From Cheiracanthium punctorium (taxonomy: Eukaryota > Arthropoda > Arachnida > Araneae > Cheiracanthiidae), in assembly GCA_038373885.1 (NCBI GenBank), contig JAWZYV010001850.1:331726-395725 (forward strand): a DNA stretch of 64,000 nucleotides, read 5' to 3'. The notes beneath the pieces were generated by a model. It had not been told where the DNA came from, ran no database searches, and saw only the letters and a program-made list of their open reading frames with translations. Shown piece after piece: positions 36,385 through 46,758 of this stretch (positions are counted from its first letter, which is position 1; each line of letters starts with the position of its first letter). The position numbers were made by a program, and so were the translations under genes.

Positions 36385-36650
36385 TTGGTATATGCCCAAA
36401 ATCTCGCCGTCTGTCCTCGACCTTGGCGAGTTTTTCCGAAATGTCGCCAAATTTGGCGATAGTCAGTCATTTGGTCCATGCCCAAAGTATCGCCATTTGT
36501 CATCGTTCTTGGCGAGTTTTGGCGAAATATCGCCAAATTTGGCGATAATCTGTCATTGTTGGTCCATGCTTAAAATGTCGCCAAATGTCGTCGACATTGA
36601 CGAGTTTCGCCGAAATATCGCCAAATTTGGCGCCAAAAATTATTTCGTAT
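36385..36650 (+). repeat. About 88-bp units with TCGCCAAATTTGGCGA palindromes (unit 1)
   Basis: Three units begin TTGGTATATGCCCAAAAT, TTGGTCCATGCCCAAAG and TTGGTCCATGCTTAAAAT (36385, 36471, 36560). Each carries TTGGCGAGTTT-like and TCGCC-AAATTTGG-CG palindromic blocks. The open frames across it are by-products. Confidence 0.85.
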
Positions 36651-37146
36651 TTTGTATAACTCTAAAACTTTAACCCGTACAATTTTGAACTTTAGTATTT
36701 AGAACAATATTATAATATCTAACTGTTTTCAATATCTTTTTTGACAGCAATCGACAGGGAATTTATTTACAGGGTGAGCCAAATGACTTTAAATACATTA
36801 AGGTGTATGGATGCATTAAATTCATTGAAAGTCAGTGGTCAATGACTACTTTGGCTATCCCCAAAATCTCGCAAACTATCTCAAGTTTGTCGGATTTTGG
36901 TGAAATATCGCCAAATAAAGTGTCAGAAGGAAATCTTTCAAATTGAACTCAGCTTGGCGATATCGAAATATTTGGCTAGAAATCGCTATACCTTACTATT
37001 ATTGATATTTTATCTCTTTCAAACAAATAAGTTTAGAGGAAGTGCGTAAAAAAACATTTTTGAATTAATAGACGTGCAAGGAAGTCATGTGTTGGACACA
37101 TCAGATTTTTTCAGCATTCGGAAAGGGTTGCGCCTCAAAGGGTTAA

Positions 37147-37696
37147 ATGAGCAACGCATTAAATTCCTACTATATAATTAGTCTGATCCCTGTTTCACTC
37201 TCTAACAATTCTGGCCCGACCACTTCAAAACAAAACTTTTATCGTGATTAATCCAAACAGATTAAAAAGTAATTGTCTAAAACTGTAATAAAGTTCACAC
37301 CGCTTGGACAATCCGCTTGAGGTTTTTCATATTCGTGCATGAAAATATAGTAAATAATCTACGCTCTTTTAAAAATCTAAAAATCCACCAGTTCCCTCAA
37401 TATTAAGGGATTTTTCAATCTTTTCAACTCCATTTTATTTCTAAGAGTTAAAAAAAGGATAATTTGAGTGACAAAATGAGCTGTTTCAAATGAAAAGAAC
37501 GTCATACAATTGGAGGGGTATTCCAATTCATTTAAAATAGTTTTTCCAAATTGCAAATATTTTTGTTTTGTTTCTGTTTTTTTTCCAAAAATGGCGTGGA
37601 TATAAGAAAGGCTACGTGCACAAAACGAAATATTTCGAAAGCGAAAAGTTACCGCACGTTTCTAAAAACCATGAAATTTGATTTGCTTATATAATA
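37147..37696. other. AT-rich DNA between the piggyBac-like MITE and the Tc1 element
   Basis: No gene or repeat end is seen. The matching stretch in unit 2 (44876-45434) differs by a 1-bp insertion and an 8-bp insertion (TAATCGTC-like, at about 45323). Confidence 0.6.
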
Positions 37697-37782
37697 CACT
37701 TATGTCCATAAATTAAGGATAATGAAGTTCAGGCAAAGAAAGAGGAAGAAGCAAAACAAATTTGACTTATTTGGAAAGTCTA

Positions 37783-37788
37783 TTTATT
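37783..37788 (-). terminator. Polyadenylation signal, Tc1 unit 1
   Basis: AATAAA on the minus strand, about 135 bp after the transposase stop and inside the element. Confidence 0.45.
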
Positions 37789-37922
37789 AAACAAAAAGTA
37801 AAGAGCAAAAAAGATGCTATATGTTTGACATAATTAATAAAAATTGAGAGTTTTACTGCCTTGACCAAATTTCAAAAAAGAACCTATTTACAAAAAACAA
37901 TATAACATGGTTAGTAGGATGG

Positions 37923-38951
37923 TTAATAAGGAGTATGTCTCCCGGGCGATGCAATACAGGCCTGACAACGCCTAGGCATGCTGAGTATCAAATGATCAAT
38001 CTGATCTTGGGGAATATTACCCCACTCATCAAGCAATGCACTCCGAAGTTCCGGTAGACAGGTGGGAGGGGGTTGACGGGCTGCAATTCGTCGGCCAAGC
38101 ATATCCCACACATGCTCTATTGGATTCAAGTCCGGTGAGTATTCTGGCCAATGCATACGGGTGATATCCTCCGATTGAAGGCATTCGTCTACAATGTTTG
38201 CACGGTGAGGACGGGCGTTGTCATCCATAAACACAAATTCAGCACCCATGGCGCCCCGAAACAAACGTACATGCTGTACCAGAATGACATCCCGATAGAT
38301 GTAACCTGTCATCGTTACACTCTGAACATGCAGGTCAGTTCTGGAACCAAGAATAATTCCTCCCCAAACGAGCCATCCTGCACCACCGTAACGGTGTCTT
38401 TCAATGGTGTTCTCTTGGTGGTAACAGGTACCTGGCGCTCTCCAGATGAATGTCCGGCGAGAATCAGACTCCAAACTAAACCTGGACTCGTCTGAAAACA
38501 TCACACAAGACCACTGTTGCGGTGTCCACAATGCATGCTCTCTACTCCAGGTTAATCGCAGGCGACAGTGAGTTGCGGTAAGTGGAACACATCTGACAGG
38601 CCTACGAGCATATAGACCAATGTGCCCTAAGCGTCTGTACACGGTCTGCCTTAAAACTGTCGTACCGGTAGCTGAAGAGAGCTGACGAGACATGTCTGAT
38701 GCTGTACTCCGTCTGTTTCTTTTGGCAGTAACTGCCAAATAGCGGTCCTCATTCGGCGTTGTAACTCGGGGGCGACCTGTGCTGTAACGTCTACTCACAT
38801 TACCATCATCTTTTAATCGTTGCCAAAGCCTGGAGATGACACTCTGGGCGATTCCAAGTTCCTGGGATACTTCCAGCTGGGTACGTCCACATTCCAGTCG
38901 CCCGATAATTCTGCCACGTAAAACATCATCCAAATGCCTCCTTTGTGCCAT
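37923..38951 (-). CDS. Tc1-type DD34E transposase (intact, 342 aa), unit 1
   Basis: This nuclear enzyme cuts and re-inserts the 1505-bp element at TA. A helix-turn-helix lies at about residues 8-45, then the canonical GRPR motif (59-62), and a second DNA-binding region at about 66-112. The triad is complete: D154 (FSDESRF), D244 (MDDNARPH) and E279 (NPIEHVW), with 34 residues between the last two. WGGI is at 196-199. The frame is open upstream to an ATG at 39125. I choose the ATG at 38951 (MAQRRHLDDV) because it gives the normal family length and N-terminus and because the TATA box lies between the two ATGs. There are no stops or frameshifts. I recall very similar transposases from many spiders, but that is memory, not a search. 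Confidence 0.95.
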   Translation of the reverse strand: MAQRRHLDDVLRGRIIGRLECGRTQLEVSQELGIAQSVISRLWQRLKDDGNVSRRYSTGRPRVTTPNEDRYLAVTAKRNRRSTASDMSRQLSSATGTTVLRQTVYRRLGHIGLYARRPVRCVPLTATHCRLRLTWSREHALWTPQQWSCVMFSDESRFSLESDSRRTFIWRAPGTCYHQENTIERHRYGGAGWLVWGGIILGSRTDLHVQSVTMTGYIYRDVILVQHVRLFRGAMGAEFVFMDDNARPHRANIVDECLQSEDITRMHWPEYSPDLNPIEHVWDMLGRRIAARQPPPTCLPELRSALLDEWGNIPQDQIDHLILSMPRRCQACIASPGRHTPY

Positions 38952-39020
38952 AACTATGCGGTTTTTGCACTGAAAGGCTTTCACAGCGCTTGTGAACAAT
39001 TTTTCTTCTTTGCCACCATT

Positions 39021-39030
39021 CCTTATATAC
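39021..39030 (-). promoter_or_regulatory. TATA box of Tc1 transposase, unit 1
   Basis: GTATATAAGG on the minus strand, about 70 bp upstream of the ATG at 38951 and downstream of the earlier in-frame ATG. It supports the later start. Confidence 0.6.
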
Positions 39031-39203
39031 CCCTCTCTTACACTCTCGTCATTCTGACGTACCATCCACGCCATCTGGTGGTTTCCTGTAATTTGCATAT
39101 TCTTCTTCAAGATGTGTGTGATCATTCCACAGGTGAAATTTTTATTTTAGAGATCAATTTCTGTGTGATTCTGAATTATCCTTAATTTATGGACATGAGT
39201 GTA

Positions 39204-40299
39204 AAAATTGAATATGGAGCTATTTATTTTTGGTGGACGAAGGTTAAATAAATTGAACGTAGACGTATTTTTGTCGAATGTTTTCTCTAGCGCCCGTTGT
39301 AATTGCCTCCACAACGGGCTTTGACTTCTAGTACTACTTATAATAATAATAATCTTGAATTTTTAGTTTCTATATAGGTTCTATCTAGTTCTCTAGTTTA
39401 TTCCTGTAGTAAGTTTGAATCAAAATATGGCCTCCTTGTTTTAAAAAAAGAGCGGAAATAAATGTATTAAAATTGTGGCGTAATTTTTAACGTATCTGAA
39501 AGCAATTGTCGTCATAGATCCTCACTTGCGAATTGAAAAATCCGGTTGCCCATTTAAAAACTCTATGGATTGGTTGAAAAAAACCTTTTTTCTAATCCTT
39601 TCTGTGGCAACCCAACATAAATTATCGTGGTATGACTCATTATTATAATGGCATTAACACTCCGCCTTGATGCTATTAAATTCTAACCATTTTCAAGCGT
39701 GAATGCAATCTCAAAATTAAAAGGTAAAGACGTTAGAAGGTGCTGAAGGTTTGTTTTACACAATGGACAGTCATATTTAAGTTATAACAGCAAATATATA
39801 GACATATGTCAATACATTTTCTTTTAAAACAGTAATTGTCAACGTCTATTCATGCGTTACAACAACAAAGAAAGAGGTGACTTTCTTCACATTCAACGGG
39901 AGTTTCACACATAAGAGTCTACAGATGTTCACAAAAGGAAATCAAGACATAAAAGACCTTGCGAACGTTGTGGCCAAGCGACAATCCCAGCAGACGTAAT
40001 CCATTGCTTTTTAAATATTCCCTTCAGCTAGTTTCACATCCTTCGTGTTGCATCCGGCAGGAACCACGTTACGTACAGCAAGCAAAGAATATAAATAACC
40101 AAAGCGTGAAGAAGTCCAACTCTCATAGGGATAATGTAAGAGCAGAAACGCGCGCATGCGCGGCGTTGGCGGAAACCGTGGTGGTAAAAAAAACAACTTT
40201 ACAGGGCTCAAACGCAGATCCGAAACTATTTTCGCCTTTGCTTTGAGTTAGCTGGGAGTTATTTTCCCCCCCTTTAATGAAGAAACGCCGTTTAAAATG
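39204..40299. other. Non-coding DNA, unit 1
   Basis: No gene is recognised. A GC-rich patch at 40140-40190 contains CGCGCATGCGCG (40151-40162), a perfect palindrome that includes the GCGCATGCGC core bound by NRF-1-type factors. The short frames 39959-40246 and 40011-40211 have no recognisable product. Confidence 0.5.
40151..40162. promoter_or_regulatory. NRF-1-like palindrome, unit 1
   Basis: CGCGCATGCGCG matches the YGCGCAYGCGCR consensus known for NRF-1/Ewg family factors, in otherwise AT-rich DNA. No transcript is evident nearby, so a regulatory role is only possible. Confidence 0.3.
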
Positions 40300-40900
40300 C
40301 TTTCATTTATAAAATCGGGTAACGATCAACTAAATAATATTGGTGTAAAAAAGTTTTATCATTGTTAAAGTTTACACTTTTGGGAAAAAATTTATTTATG
40401 AAACTTAGGTTATTTTAATTACTATTTTGTTACGGGAATCGCTGCTTAAACTTGTTTTAATTATAAATTCGCTGAACGATCGGCGAAATAATATTATGAT
40501 TAAAGTTCAATCACAAGTGTGATTAAAGTTAGACTATTGTTAGTTTACACTTTTTGGGGAAAAAAATTATTTATGAAACTTAGGTTATTTTAATTATTAT
40601 TTTGTTACGGGAATCGCTGCTTAAACTTCTTTTAAATATAAATTCAAGAAACAATCGATGAAATAATATTGAATATTGATTTAATCCAAATCCAGTTGTT
40701 TGAATTAACACTTTTGGGGGTAATTTGAACTTGAAGCAAGGGTTGCTATTATTATTATTTTGTAATGAGAATAGCTGTTTAAACTTATTTTAATCATAAA
40801 ATCAGATGAGGATCAGTGAAATAATATTGATTTAATCAGGAATTTATATCATTGTTTAAGTTTATACTTTTAGGGTAAAAATACAGTGTTAAAAAAATAA
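40300..40900 (+). repeat. Degenerate tandem repeat, about 157-172 bp, four units (unit 1)
   Basis: TTTACACTTTTGGG-like blocks at 40371, 40543, about 40704 and 40861 are each followed by TTAGGTTATTTTAATTA, TTTTGTTACGGGAATCGCTG or similar, TTAAACTT-TTTTAA and GAAATAATATTGA. The first two units are close, the last two decayed. Confidence 0.8.
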
Positions 40901-43279
40901 TAATAAAATAAAAATTTGTATAATGTGATATGGACTACTGTTTTGTGCTCATCACTTTTAAAATAAATGTGTATATTCTATTGCAACAATTGGGAACAAG
41001 TTGAACTTTATATTTAATATTTACTAATAACTACCATGTATGCTGAAATAAAAAAAAGATATACTTACTCTCATAATTCACTATTCAAAACACCCAGTAA
41101 AATAATTTAAAATGTGGCACCAGCATAATAATTTTAGATGCCAAACTTGTCCTTAAATGTGGTTATAATTGTTATGATTTAAGACTTGTTCTGCTGAAGA
41201 ATACTGCATTATGCAAAGAAAAGTGTATACGAAAACTTCAATTATTTTTAAAAGATATAAATATGGATGATAATTTCTTCAAACAGTAGCACAAAAAACA
41301 CCAATAAAGTAGAAGTTATTAGTGTGAATGTGCATAAACTTAATGTATTTTTTGTACATCATCAATTTTAAATTATTATTATTATTTTAAGATAAATGAA
41401 AACTAATTAATTGGGCCTTATATATGTAATAAATTGGTAGACCTTTCTTGGAATTATTTATATAATCAGTCTGCATGTTTATATGTTAAAACAATAACAA
41501 ATAACAAAAATGAAGTATGAGACATTATAAAGTTTCACCTATATTTTATTTGGATAGTCAATACAGAAAACAGATAATTCAAATAACTGTACAAGCAACA
41601 AAATTTCAAGTAGAATTGTAGCTGAGTTTAACAAATTTAAAATAGGCTTTGTAAAACAAGACAACAAGCTATGTTTCTGTAAATAATTTATGTATTTACA
41701 GCACAACTGTTACGATTCGAGAAGATTAGGACAGTACACAAGGAAGGTTGAATTACATTAAGAAAAAAATATGCTATGTGATCCATTATAAACAAAGAGA
41801 AAAAATCAAATATTTAGAAGACAAGAAAAATTACAATAAAAAATGCCCCCCCCCCCCAAAAAAAATGTATCTGTAGGATCCATTACAATTAAAGAGGGAA
41901 AAAAAGTCAAATATTTGGGAGACAAGAAATATAAAACAATCACAATAAAAAATGACACACACACCTATCCAAAAAAAAAAAAGAAAAAGAAAAAAAAAGA
42001 AAGAAAGAAAAGAAAAAGAATCTAGTTTTCAATAAATGCATCAAAACTATTTAATTTTTGAATAGCATACTGATCTGAAATTGTACTTAAAGAAACAATT
42101 TAAACCATTGAGACTTTTTATGATTAATTAATCAAACAAAACATTACCTTTTCACAACTATTCGAAGAAGTAATATTTAATAAAAAGTAAAAATCACTAG
42201 CTGTAACTCTGTAAGATTATTTATCTTCTGAAAATGGGGGTGAGAAGAATTTTTAAAGAACTGTTCAATGCAGAGGTAGTAATTTAGGTTCACAAATATG
42301 TAGTTTGAACAATCAAAAGAAAATTAGTGATCAAAAGTTGTTTAAAAAAAACTTCCAGGTAGGTTTAATTGGGCCATAGACGTGCTGTCAAATAATTTTG
42401 ACTTAGTGATTAGTGGGAAAATAATAAAACTAAATACTAGCACAGGTTGGTGACAGATCATGGAAATATCAGGGAATTTCATAAAAATATCCAAAAATCT
42501 GGAAACGTTTTGCTTTTGTGCATGCACAAATGCCAAATCATAAAGAAGTTATTATTTCTATTATTTGTTTATTCTCAAGTAACTAAATACTGAAATTGGA
42601 TCAAATTTCATACACACCCTTTTTTTTTTGTTATGTTTCTTTTGACCAATCTAAGCTAGCAGTGAAAATCATTGAATGTCAGTTTTCATAAAAGTATATA
42701 GTAAGCGTAATATTTTGAAATTGATGCATTTCAATAAAAATACTAAGAAAAAACAAGATCTCTGAAGAGAAATCTGTCAATTATTACAAATTACTGTAAA
42801 ATTTTACGTAAGTGAAAGTTATAAGAACAAAAATAATGAAAACAAAACTAATTTATTTCGGTTACTTAAAATTCTTTTAATAAGGTTGCCACTTAAAATT
42901 CTGCAACTACTGAGTAGTAAGTTTTTAAACTCTTGACTCTCTGCATCACACTCAAAATCATTTAAATTAAAATGCAAAAGGAAAATTTTAACATCTGTCG
43001 CTTTGAAGGATTTTTATCAACAAAAAATATTTATACTGTGATCCATTAGTATAGTGCATTAGTATAAAACAAGGGAAAAAATAAACATTTGTACATTTTG
43101 TAAATTCTTACAAGTTGGCAGCTATTTAATATGAAAAAGAAAATATGATGGAAAGTCATTAAGTAAAATGATGCAAGTTCTATCATATTGTGTGACTGTA
43201 AATTCTAAATTATAAGGAAAAATAAATTATGATGACAAACACTTGGAAACAATTTTATTTTTTAACACAGGCCCTACAA
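40901..43279. other. AT-rich non-coding DNA, unit 1
   Basis: No gene is seen. At 41770-41960 a block of about 100 bp containing GATCCATTA and TCAAATATTTGG is locally doubled, with a C homopolymer (41845-41857) and a poly-A/AG tract (41970-42020) beside it. These homopolymers differ in length between the two duplication units. Confidence 0.6.
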
Positions 43280-43882
43280 TCGCATATCTCAAAAACTATT
43301 AGGCGTAGAATGTCGAAACTTCATATTTTGGATAGATGTAACATCTAGTTGTGTACCTCCCCTATTGGTTCCGTTCGACTGGATAGTTTATCTACAGGAC
43401 CGCCCAAAACATTCGAAATACATTACGCTCAATGGGCCGAAATTCATTAAACTCGCATATCTCAAAAACTATTAGGCGTAGAATGTTGAAACTTTATATT
43501 TAGGATTGTTGTAACATCTAGTTGTGCACCTCCCTTTTCGGTTCCATTCGACTGGATAGTTTATCTACAGAACCGCCTAAAAGATTCGAAATACATTACG
43601 CTCTATGGGCCGACATTCATCAAAGCGTTTTTTAGAGGTTTTGGGCTATTTCAAACGATTCAGGAGTGATATATGCTGTAAAGAGTTAGAAAATGAATTT
43701 ATCCATTAAAAAAAGTGTCTTTATCATTTACAGTTCTGCTACAGGAACACTCAAAAGATTTTCAATACATTACGGTCAATGGCAATTTTAGGGGCATTCA
43801 TCCATTTCAAGCACAATACCGTCGTACAACATAAGTTAGGTAATGGTCGGACCACGGTCACGTGCCTCCCTCAAGAACTATG

Positions 43883-43912
43883 CCAAAAGTCGCCAAGCTT
43901 GGCGACTTTTGG
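43883..43912. repeat. 30-bp perfect palindrome (unit 2)
   Basis: Identical to the palindrome at 36154-36183, centred on AAGCTT. Confidence 0.95.
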
Positions 43913-44113
43913 TGTACGTGTGTGCATATTTAACTCTCAAATCTCAAAAACTATTATGAAATTTCATATGTAATTTTGTTGTAACATCTAGTTGTGCATC
44001 TCGATTTTTGGTTCCAATCTACTGGAGTTTCTTTACAGGACCACCAAAAATAATTTCAGTACTTTAATGTCTATGGACATCTTCAATATAATACAATTGT
44101 AGTCAGCCATTGT

Positions 44114-44379
44114 TTGGTATATGCCCAAAATCTCGCCGTCTGTCCTCGACCTTGGCGAGTTTTTCCGAAATGTCGCCAAATTTGGCGATAGTCAGTCATT
44201 TGGTCCATGCCCAAAGTATCGCCATTTGTCATCGTTCTTGGCGAGTTTTGGCGAAATATCGCCAAATTTGGCGATAATCTGTCATTGTTGGTCCATGCTT
44301 AAAATGTCGCCAAATGTCGTCGACATTGACGAGTTTCGCCGAAATATCGCCAAATTTGGCGCCAAAAATTATTTCGTAT
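44114..44379 (+). repeat. About 88-bp palindrome-bearing units (unit 2)
   Basis: Same three-unit array as at 36385-36650, with no difference seen by eye. Confidence 0.85.
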
Positions 44380-44842
44380 TTTGTATAACTCTAAAACTTT
44401 AACCCGTACAATTTTGAACTTTAGTATTTAGAACAATATTATAATATCTAACTGTTTTCAATATCTTTTTTGACAGCAATCGACAGGGAATTTATTTACA
44501 GGGTGAGCCAAATGACTTTAAATACATTAAGGTGTATGGATGCATTAAATTCATTGAAAGTCAGTGGTCAATGACTACTTTGGCTATCCCCAAAATCTCG
44601 CAAACTATCTCAAGTTTGTCGGATTTTGGTGAAATATCGCCAAATAAAGTGTCAGAAGGAAATCTTTCAAATTGAACTCAGCTTGGCGATATCGAAATAT
44701 TTGGCTAGAAATCGCTATACCTTACTATTATTGATATTTTATCTCTTTCAAACAAATAAGTTTAGAGGAAGTGCGTAAAAAAACATTTTTGAATTAATAG
44801 ACGTGCAAGGAAGTCATGTGTTGGACACATCAGATTTTTTCA

Positions 44843-44871
44843 GCATTCGGAAAGGGTTGCGCCTCAAAGGG
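44843..44871 (+). mobile_element. 3' tail of the piggyBac-like MITE (unit 2)
   Basis: CAGCATTCGG, GGGTTGCGCC and TCAAAGGG followed by TTAA (44872-44875). Only the right end was carried into the second duplication unit. Confidence 0.85.
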
Positions 44872-44875
44872 TTAA

Positions 44876-45434
44876 ATGAGCAACGCATTAAATTCCTACT
44901 ATATAATTAGTCTGATCCCTGTTTCACTCTCTAACAATTCTGGCCCGACCACTTCAAAACAAAACTTTTATCGTGATTAATCCAAACAGATTAAAAAGTA
45001 ATTGTCTAAAACTGTAATAAAGTTCACACCGCTTGGACAATCCGCTTGAGGTTTTTCATATTCGTGCATGAAAATATAGTAAATAATCTACGCTCTTTTA
45101 AAAATCTAAAAATCCACCAGTTCCCTCAATATTAAGGGATTTTTCAATCTTTTCAACTCCATTTTATTTCTAACGAGTTAAAAAAAGGATAATTTGAGTG
45201 ACAAAATGAGCTGTTTCAAATGAAAAGAACGTCATACAATTGGAGGGGTATTCCAATTCATTTAAAATAGTTTTTCCAAATTGCAAATATTTTTGTTTTG
45301 TTTCTGTTTTTTTTCCAAAAATTAATCGTCGGCGTGGATATAAGAAAGGCTACGTGCACAAAACGAAATATTTCGAAAGCGAAAAGTTACCGCACGTTTC
45401 TAAAAACCATGAAATTTGATTTGCTTATATAATA
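44876..45434. other. AT-rich DNA before the Tc1 element, unit 2
   Basis: Same content as 37147-37696 with a 1-bp and an 8-bp insertion. No gene. Confidence 0.6.
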
Positions 45435-45520
45435 CACTTATGTCCATAAATTAAGGATAATGAAGTTCAGGCAAAGAAAGAGGAAGAAGCAAAACAAATT
45501 TGACTTATTTGGAAAGTCTA

Positions 45521-45526
45521 TTTATT
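45521..45526 (-). terminator. Polyadenylation signal, Tc1 unit 2
   Basis: AATAAA on the minus strand downstream of the transposase stop, as in unit 1. Confidence 0.45.
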
Positions 45527-45660
45527 AAACAAAAAGTAAAGAGCAAAAAAGATGCTATATGTTTGACATAATTAATAAAAATTGAGAGTTTTACTGCCTT
45601 GACCAAATTTCAAAAAAGAACCTATTTACAAAAAACAATATAACATGGTTAGTAGGATGG

Positions 45661-46689
45661 TTAATAAGGAGTATGTCTCCCGGGCGATGCAATACAGGCC
45701 TGACAACGCCTAGGCATGCTGAGTATCAAATGATCAATCTGATCTTGGGGAATATTACCCCACTCATCAAGCAATGCACTCCGAAGTTCCGGTAGACAGG
45801 TGGGAGGGGGTTGACGGGCTGCAATTCGTCGGCCAAGCATATCCCACACATGCTCTATTGGATTCAAGTCCGGTGAGTATTCTGGCCAATGCATACGGGT
45901 GATATCCTCCGATTGAAGGCATTCGTCTACAATGTTTGCACGGTGAGGACGGGCGTTGTCATCCATAAACACAAATTCAGCACCCATGGCGCCCCGAAAC
46001 AAACGTACATGTTGTACCAGAATGACATCCCGATAGATGTAACCTGTCATCGTTACACTCTGAACATGCAGGTCAGTTCTGGAACCAAGAATAATTCCTC
46101 CCCAAACGAGCCATCCTGCACCACCGTAACGGTGTCTTTCAATGGTGTTCTCTTGGTGGTAACAGGTACCTGGCGCTCTCCAGATGAATGTCCGGCGAGA
46201 ATCAGACTCCAAACTAAACCTGGACTCGTCTGAAAACATCACACAAGACCACTGTTGCGGTGTCCACAATGCATGCTCTCTACTCCAGGTTAATCGCAGG
46301 CGACAGTGAGTTGCGGTAAGTGGAACACATCTGACAGGCCTACGAGCATATAGACCAATGTGCCCTAAGCGTCTGTACACGGTCTGCCTTAAAACTGTCG
46401 TACCGGTAGCTGAAGAGAGCTGACGAGACATGTCTGATGCTGTACTCCGTCTGTTTCTTTTGGCAGTAACTGCCAAATAGCGGTCCTCATTCGGCGTTGT
46501 AACTCGGGGGCGACCTGTGCTGTAACGTCTACTCACATTACCATCATCTTTTAATCGTTGCCAAAGCCTGGAGATGACACTCTGGGCGATTCCAAGTTCC
46601 TGGGATACTTCCAGCTGGGTACGTCCACATTCCAGTCGCCCGATAATTCTGCCACGTAAAACATCATCCAAATGCCTCCTTTGTGCCAT
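45661..46689 (-). CDS. Tc1-type DD34E transposase (intact, 342 aa), unit 2
   Basis: The protein is identical to the product of 37923-38951, with the same GRPR motif (59-62) and triad D154, D244, E279. I saw one base difference in the coding region (CATGCTGTACC in unit 1, CATGTTGTACC at about 46014), which is silent. The start at 46689 is chosen for the same reasons as in unit 1: family length and the TATA box at 46759-46768, with an upstream in-frame ATG at 46863. Since the gene lies within duplicated flanks, it says nothing about transposition activity beyond the original copy. If the duplication is an assembly artefact, only one gene exists per haplotype. Confidence 0.93.
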   Translation of the reverse strand: MAQRRHLDDVLRGRIIGRLECGRTQLEVSQELGIAQSVISRLWQRLKDDGNVSRRYSTGRPRVTTPNEDRYLAVTAKRNRRSTASDMSRQLSSATGTTVLRQTVYRRLGHIGLYARRPVRCVPLTATHCRLRLTWSREHALWTPQQWSCVMFSDESRFSLESDSRRTFIWRAPGTCYHQENTIERHRYGGAGWLVWGGIILGSRTDLHVQSVTMTGYIYRDVILVQHVRLFRGAMGAEFVFMDDNARPHRANIVDECLQSEDITRMHWPEYSPDLNPIEHVWDMLGRRIAARQPPPTCLPELRSALLDEWGNIPQDQIDHLILSMPRRCQACIASPGRHTPY

Positions 46690-46758
46690 AACTATGCGGT
46701 TTTTGCACTGAAAGGCTTTCACAGCGCTTGTGAACAATTTTTCTTCTTTGCCACCATT

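Larger units (their letters stand above)
35129..37105 (+). mobile_element. Unclassified repeat-built element nested in the piggyBac-like MITE
   Basis: It begins with a terminal hairpin ACTTCCTT-11 nt-AAGGAAGT (35129-35155) and ends near AAGGAAGTCATGTG (37079) and a second short hairpin ATGTGTTGGACACAT. T-runs border both sides. In order it holds an ACGT-rich stretch (35343-35375), 173-bp monomers, a 30-bp palindrome, a degenerate monomer (36202) and about 88-bp units with TCGCCAAATTTGGCGA. AAGGAAGT-ATGTG at both ends is in direct orientation. ACTTCCTTGTACGT and the reverse complement of the right side (ACTTCCTTGCACGT) also match, so both direct and inverted terminal repeats can be read. There is no transposase. 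A 5' copy lies at 21576-22155. Confidence 0.65.
34740..37142 (+). mobile_element. piggyBac-like MITE, family 1, copy 2, split by an insertion
   Basis: TTAA lies at 34736-34739 and 37143-37146. It starts CCCTTTAACGCGCAGTG and ends GGGTTGCGCCTCAAAGGG. The host sequence runs to about 35128, is interrupted by a 2-kb element, and resumes at about 37106 with TTTCAGCATTCGG. Copies 1 and 3 are continuous at this spot. The subterminal hairpin is partly degraded (GTGTTCCTGCTCTGGGATCAC). The central block lies in the same orientation as in copy 3. Confidence 0.85.
37697..39201 (-). mobile_element. Complete Tc1-type element, unit 1 copy (1505 bp)
   Basis: Inverted repeats of about 31 bp, CACTTATGTCCATAAATTAA at left and CACTCATGTCCATAAATTAA at right (reverse-complemented), are flanked by TA (37695-37696 and 39202-39203). 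The element encloses one intact transposase on the minus strand with a TATA box and AATAAA. It is structurally complete and belongs to a different lineage from the element at 6175-7583. Confidence 0.95.
35551..43279 (+). repeat. Large tandem duplication, unit 1 (7729 bp)
   Basis: Nearly identical to 43280-51025, head to tail. It contains the 3' part of the unclassified element, the 3' tail of the piggyBac-like MITE, a complete Tc1 element and about 4 kb of AT-rich DNA. The offset between units is 7729 at the left edge, 7738 at the Tc1 element and 7746 at the right edge, reflecting a few small indels (including two of 8 bp). Roughly 20 base differences are visible by eye, about 0.3 percent. 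The Tc1 element with its TA pair is at the same place in both units, so the duplication followed the insertion. Confidence 0.95.
43280..44842 (+). mobile_element. Unclassified element, 3' part only (unit 2)
   Basis: This lacks the terminal hairpin and first monomers because the duplication began inside the element. It keeps nearly two 173-bp monomers, the 30-bp palindrome (43883-43912), the about 88-bp palindrome-bearing units (44114-44379) and the 3' end near 44817. Confidence 0.8.

Noticed and set aside
36354..36673. 60- and 93-codon frames, repeated at 44083-44402
   Set aside because: They arise from the palindrome-bearing minisatellite in both duplication units; conservation reflects the duplication, not selection.
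37923..39125. Start of the Tc1 transposase at the first in-frame ATG (39125)
   Set aside because: It would add 58 residues absent from the family as I know it, and the TATA box (39021-39030) lies downstream of that ATG.
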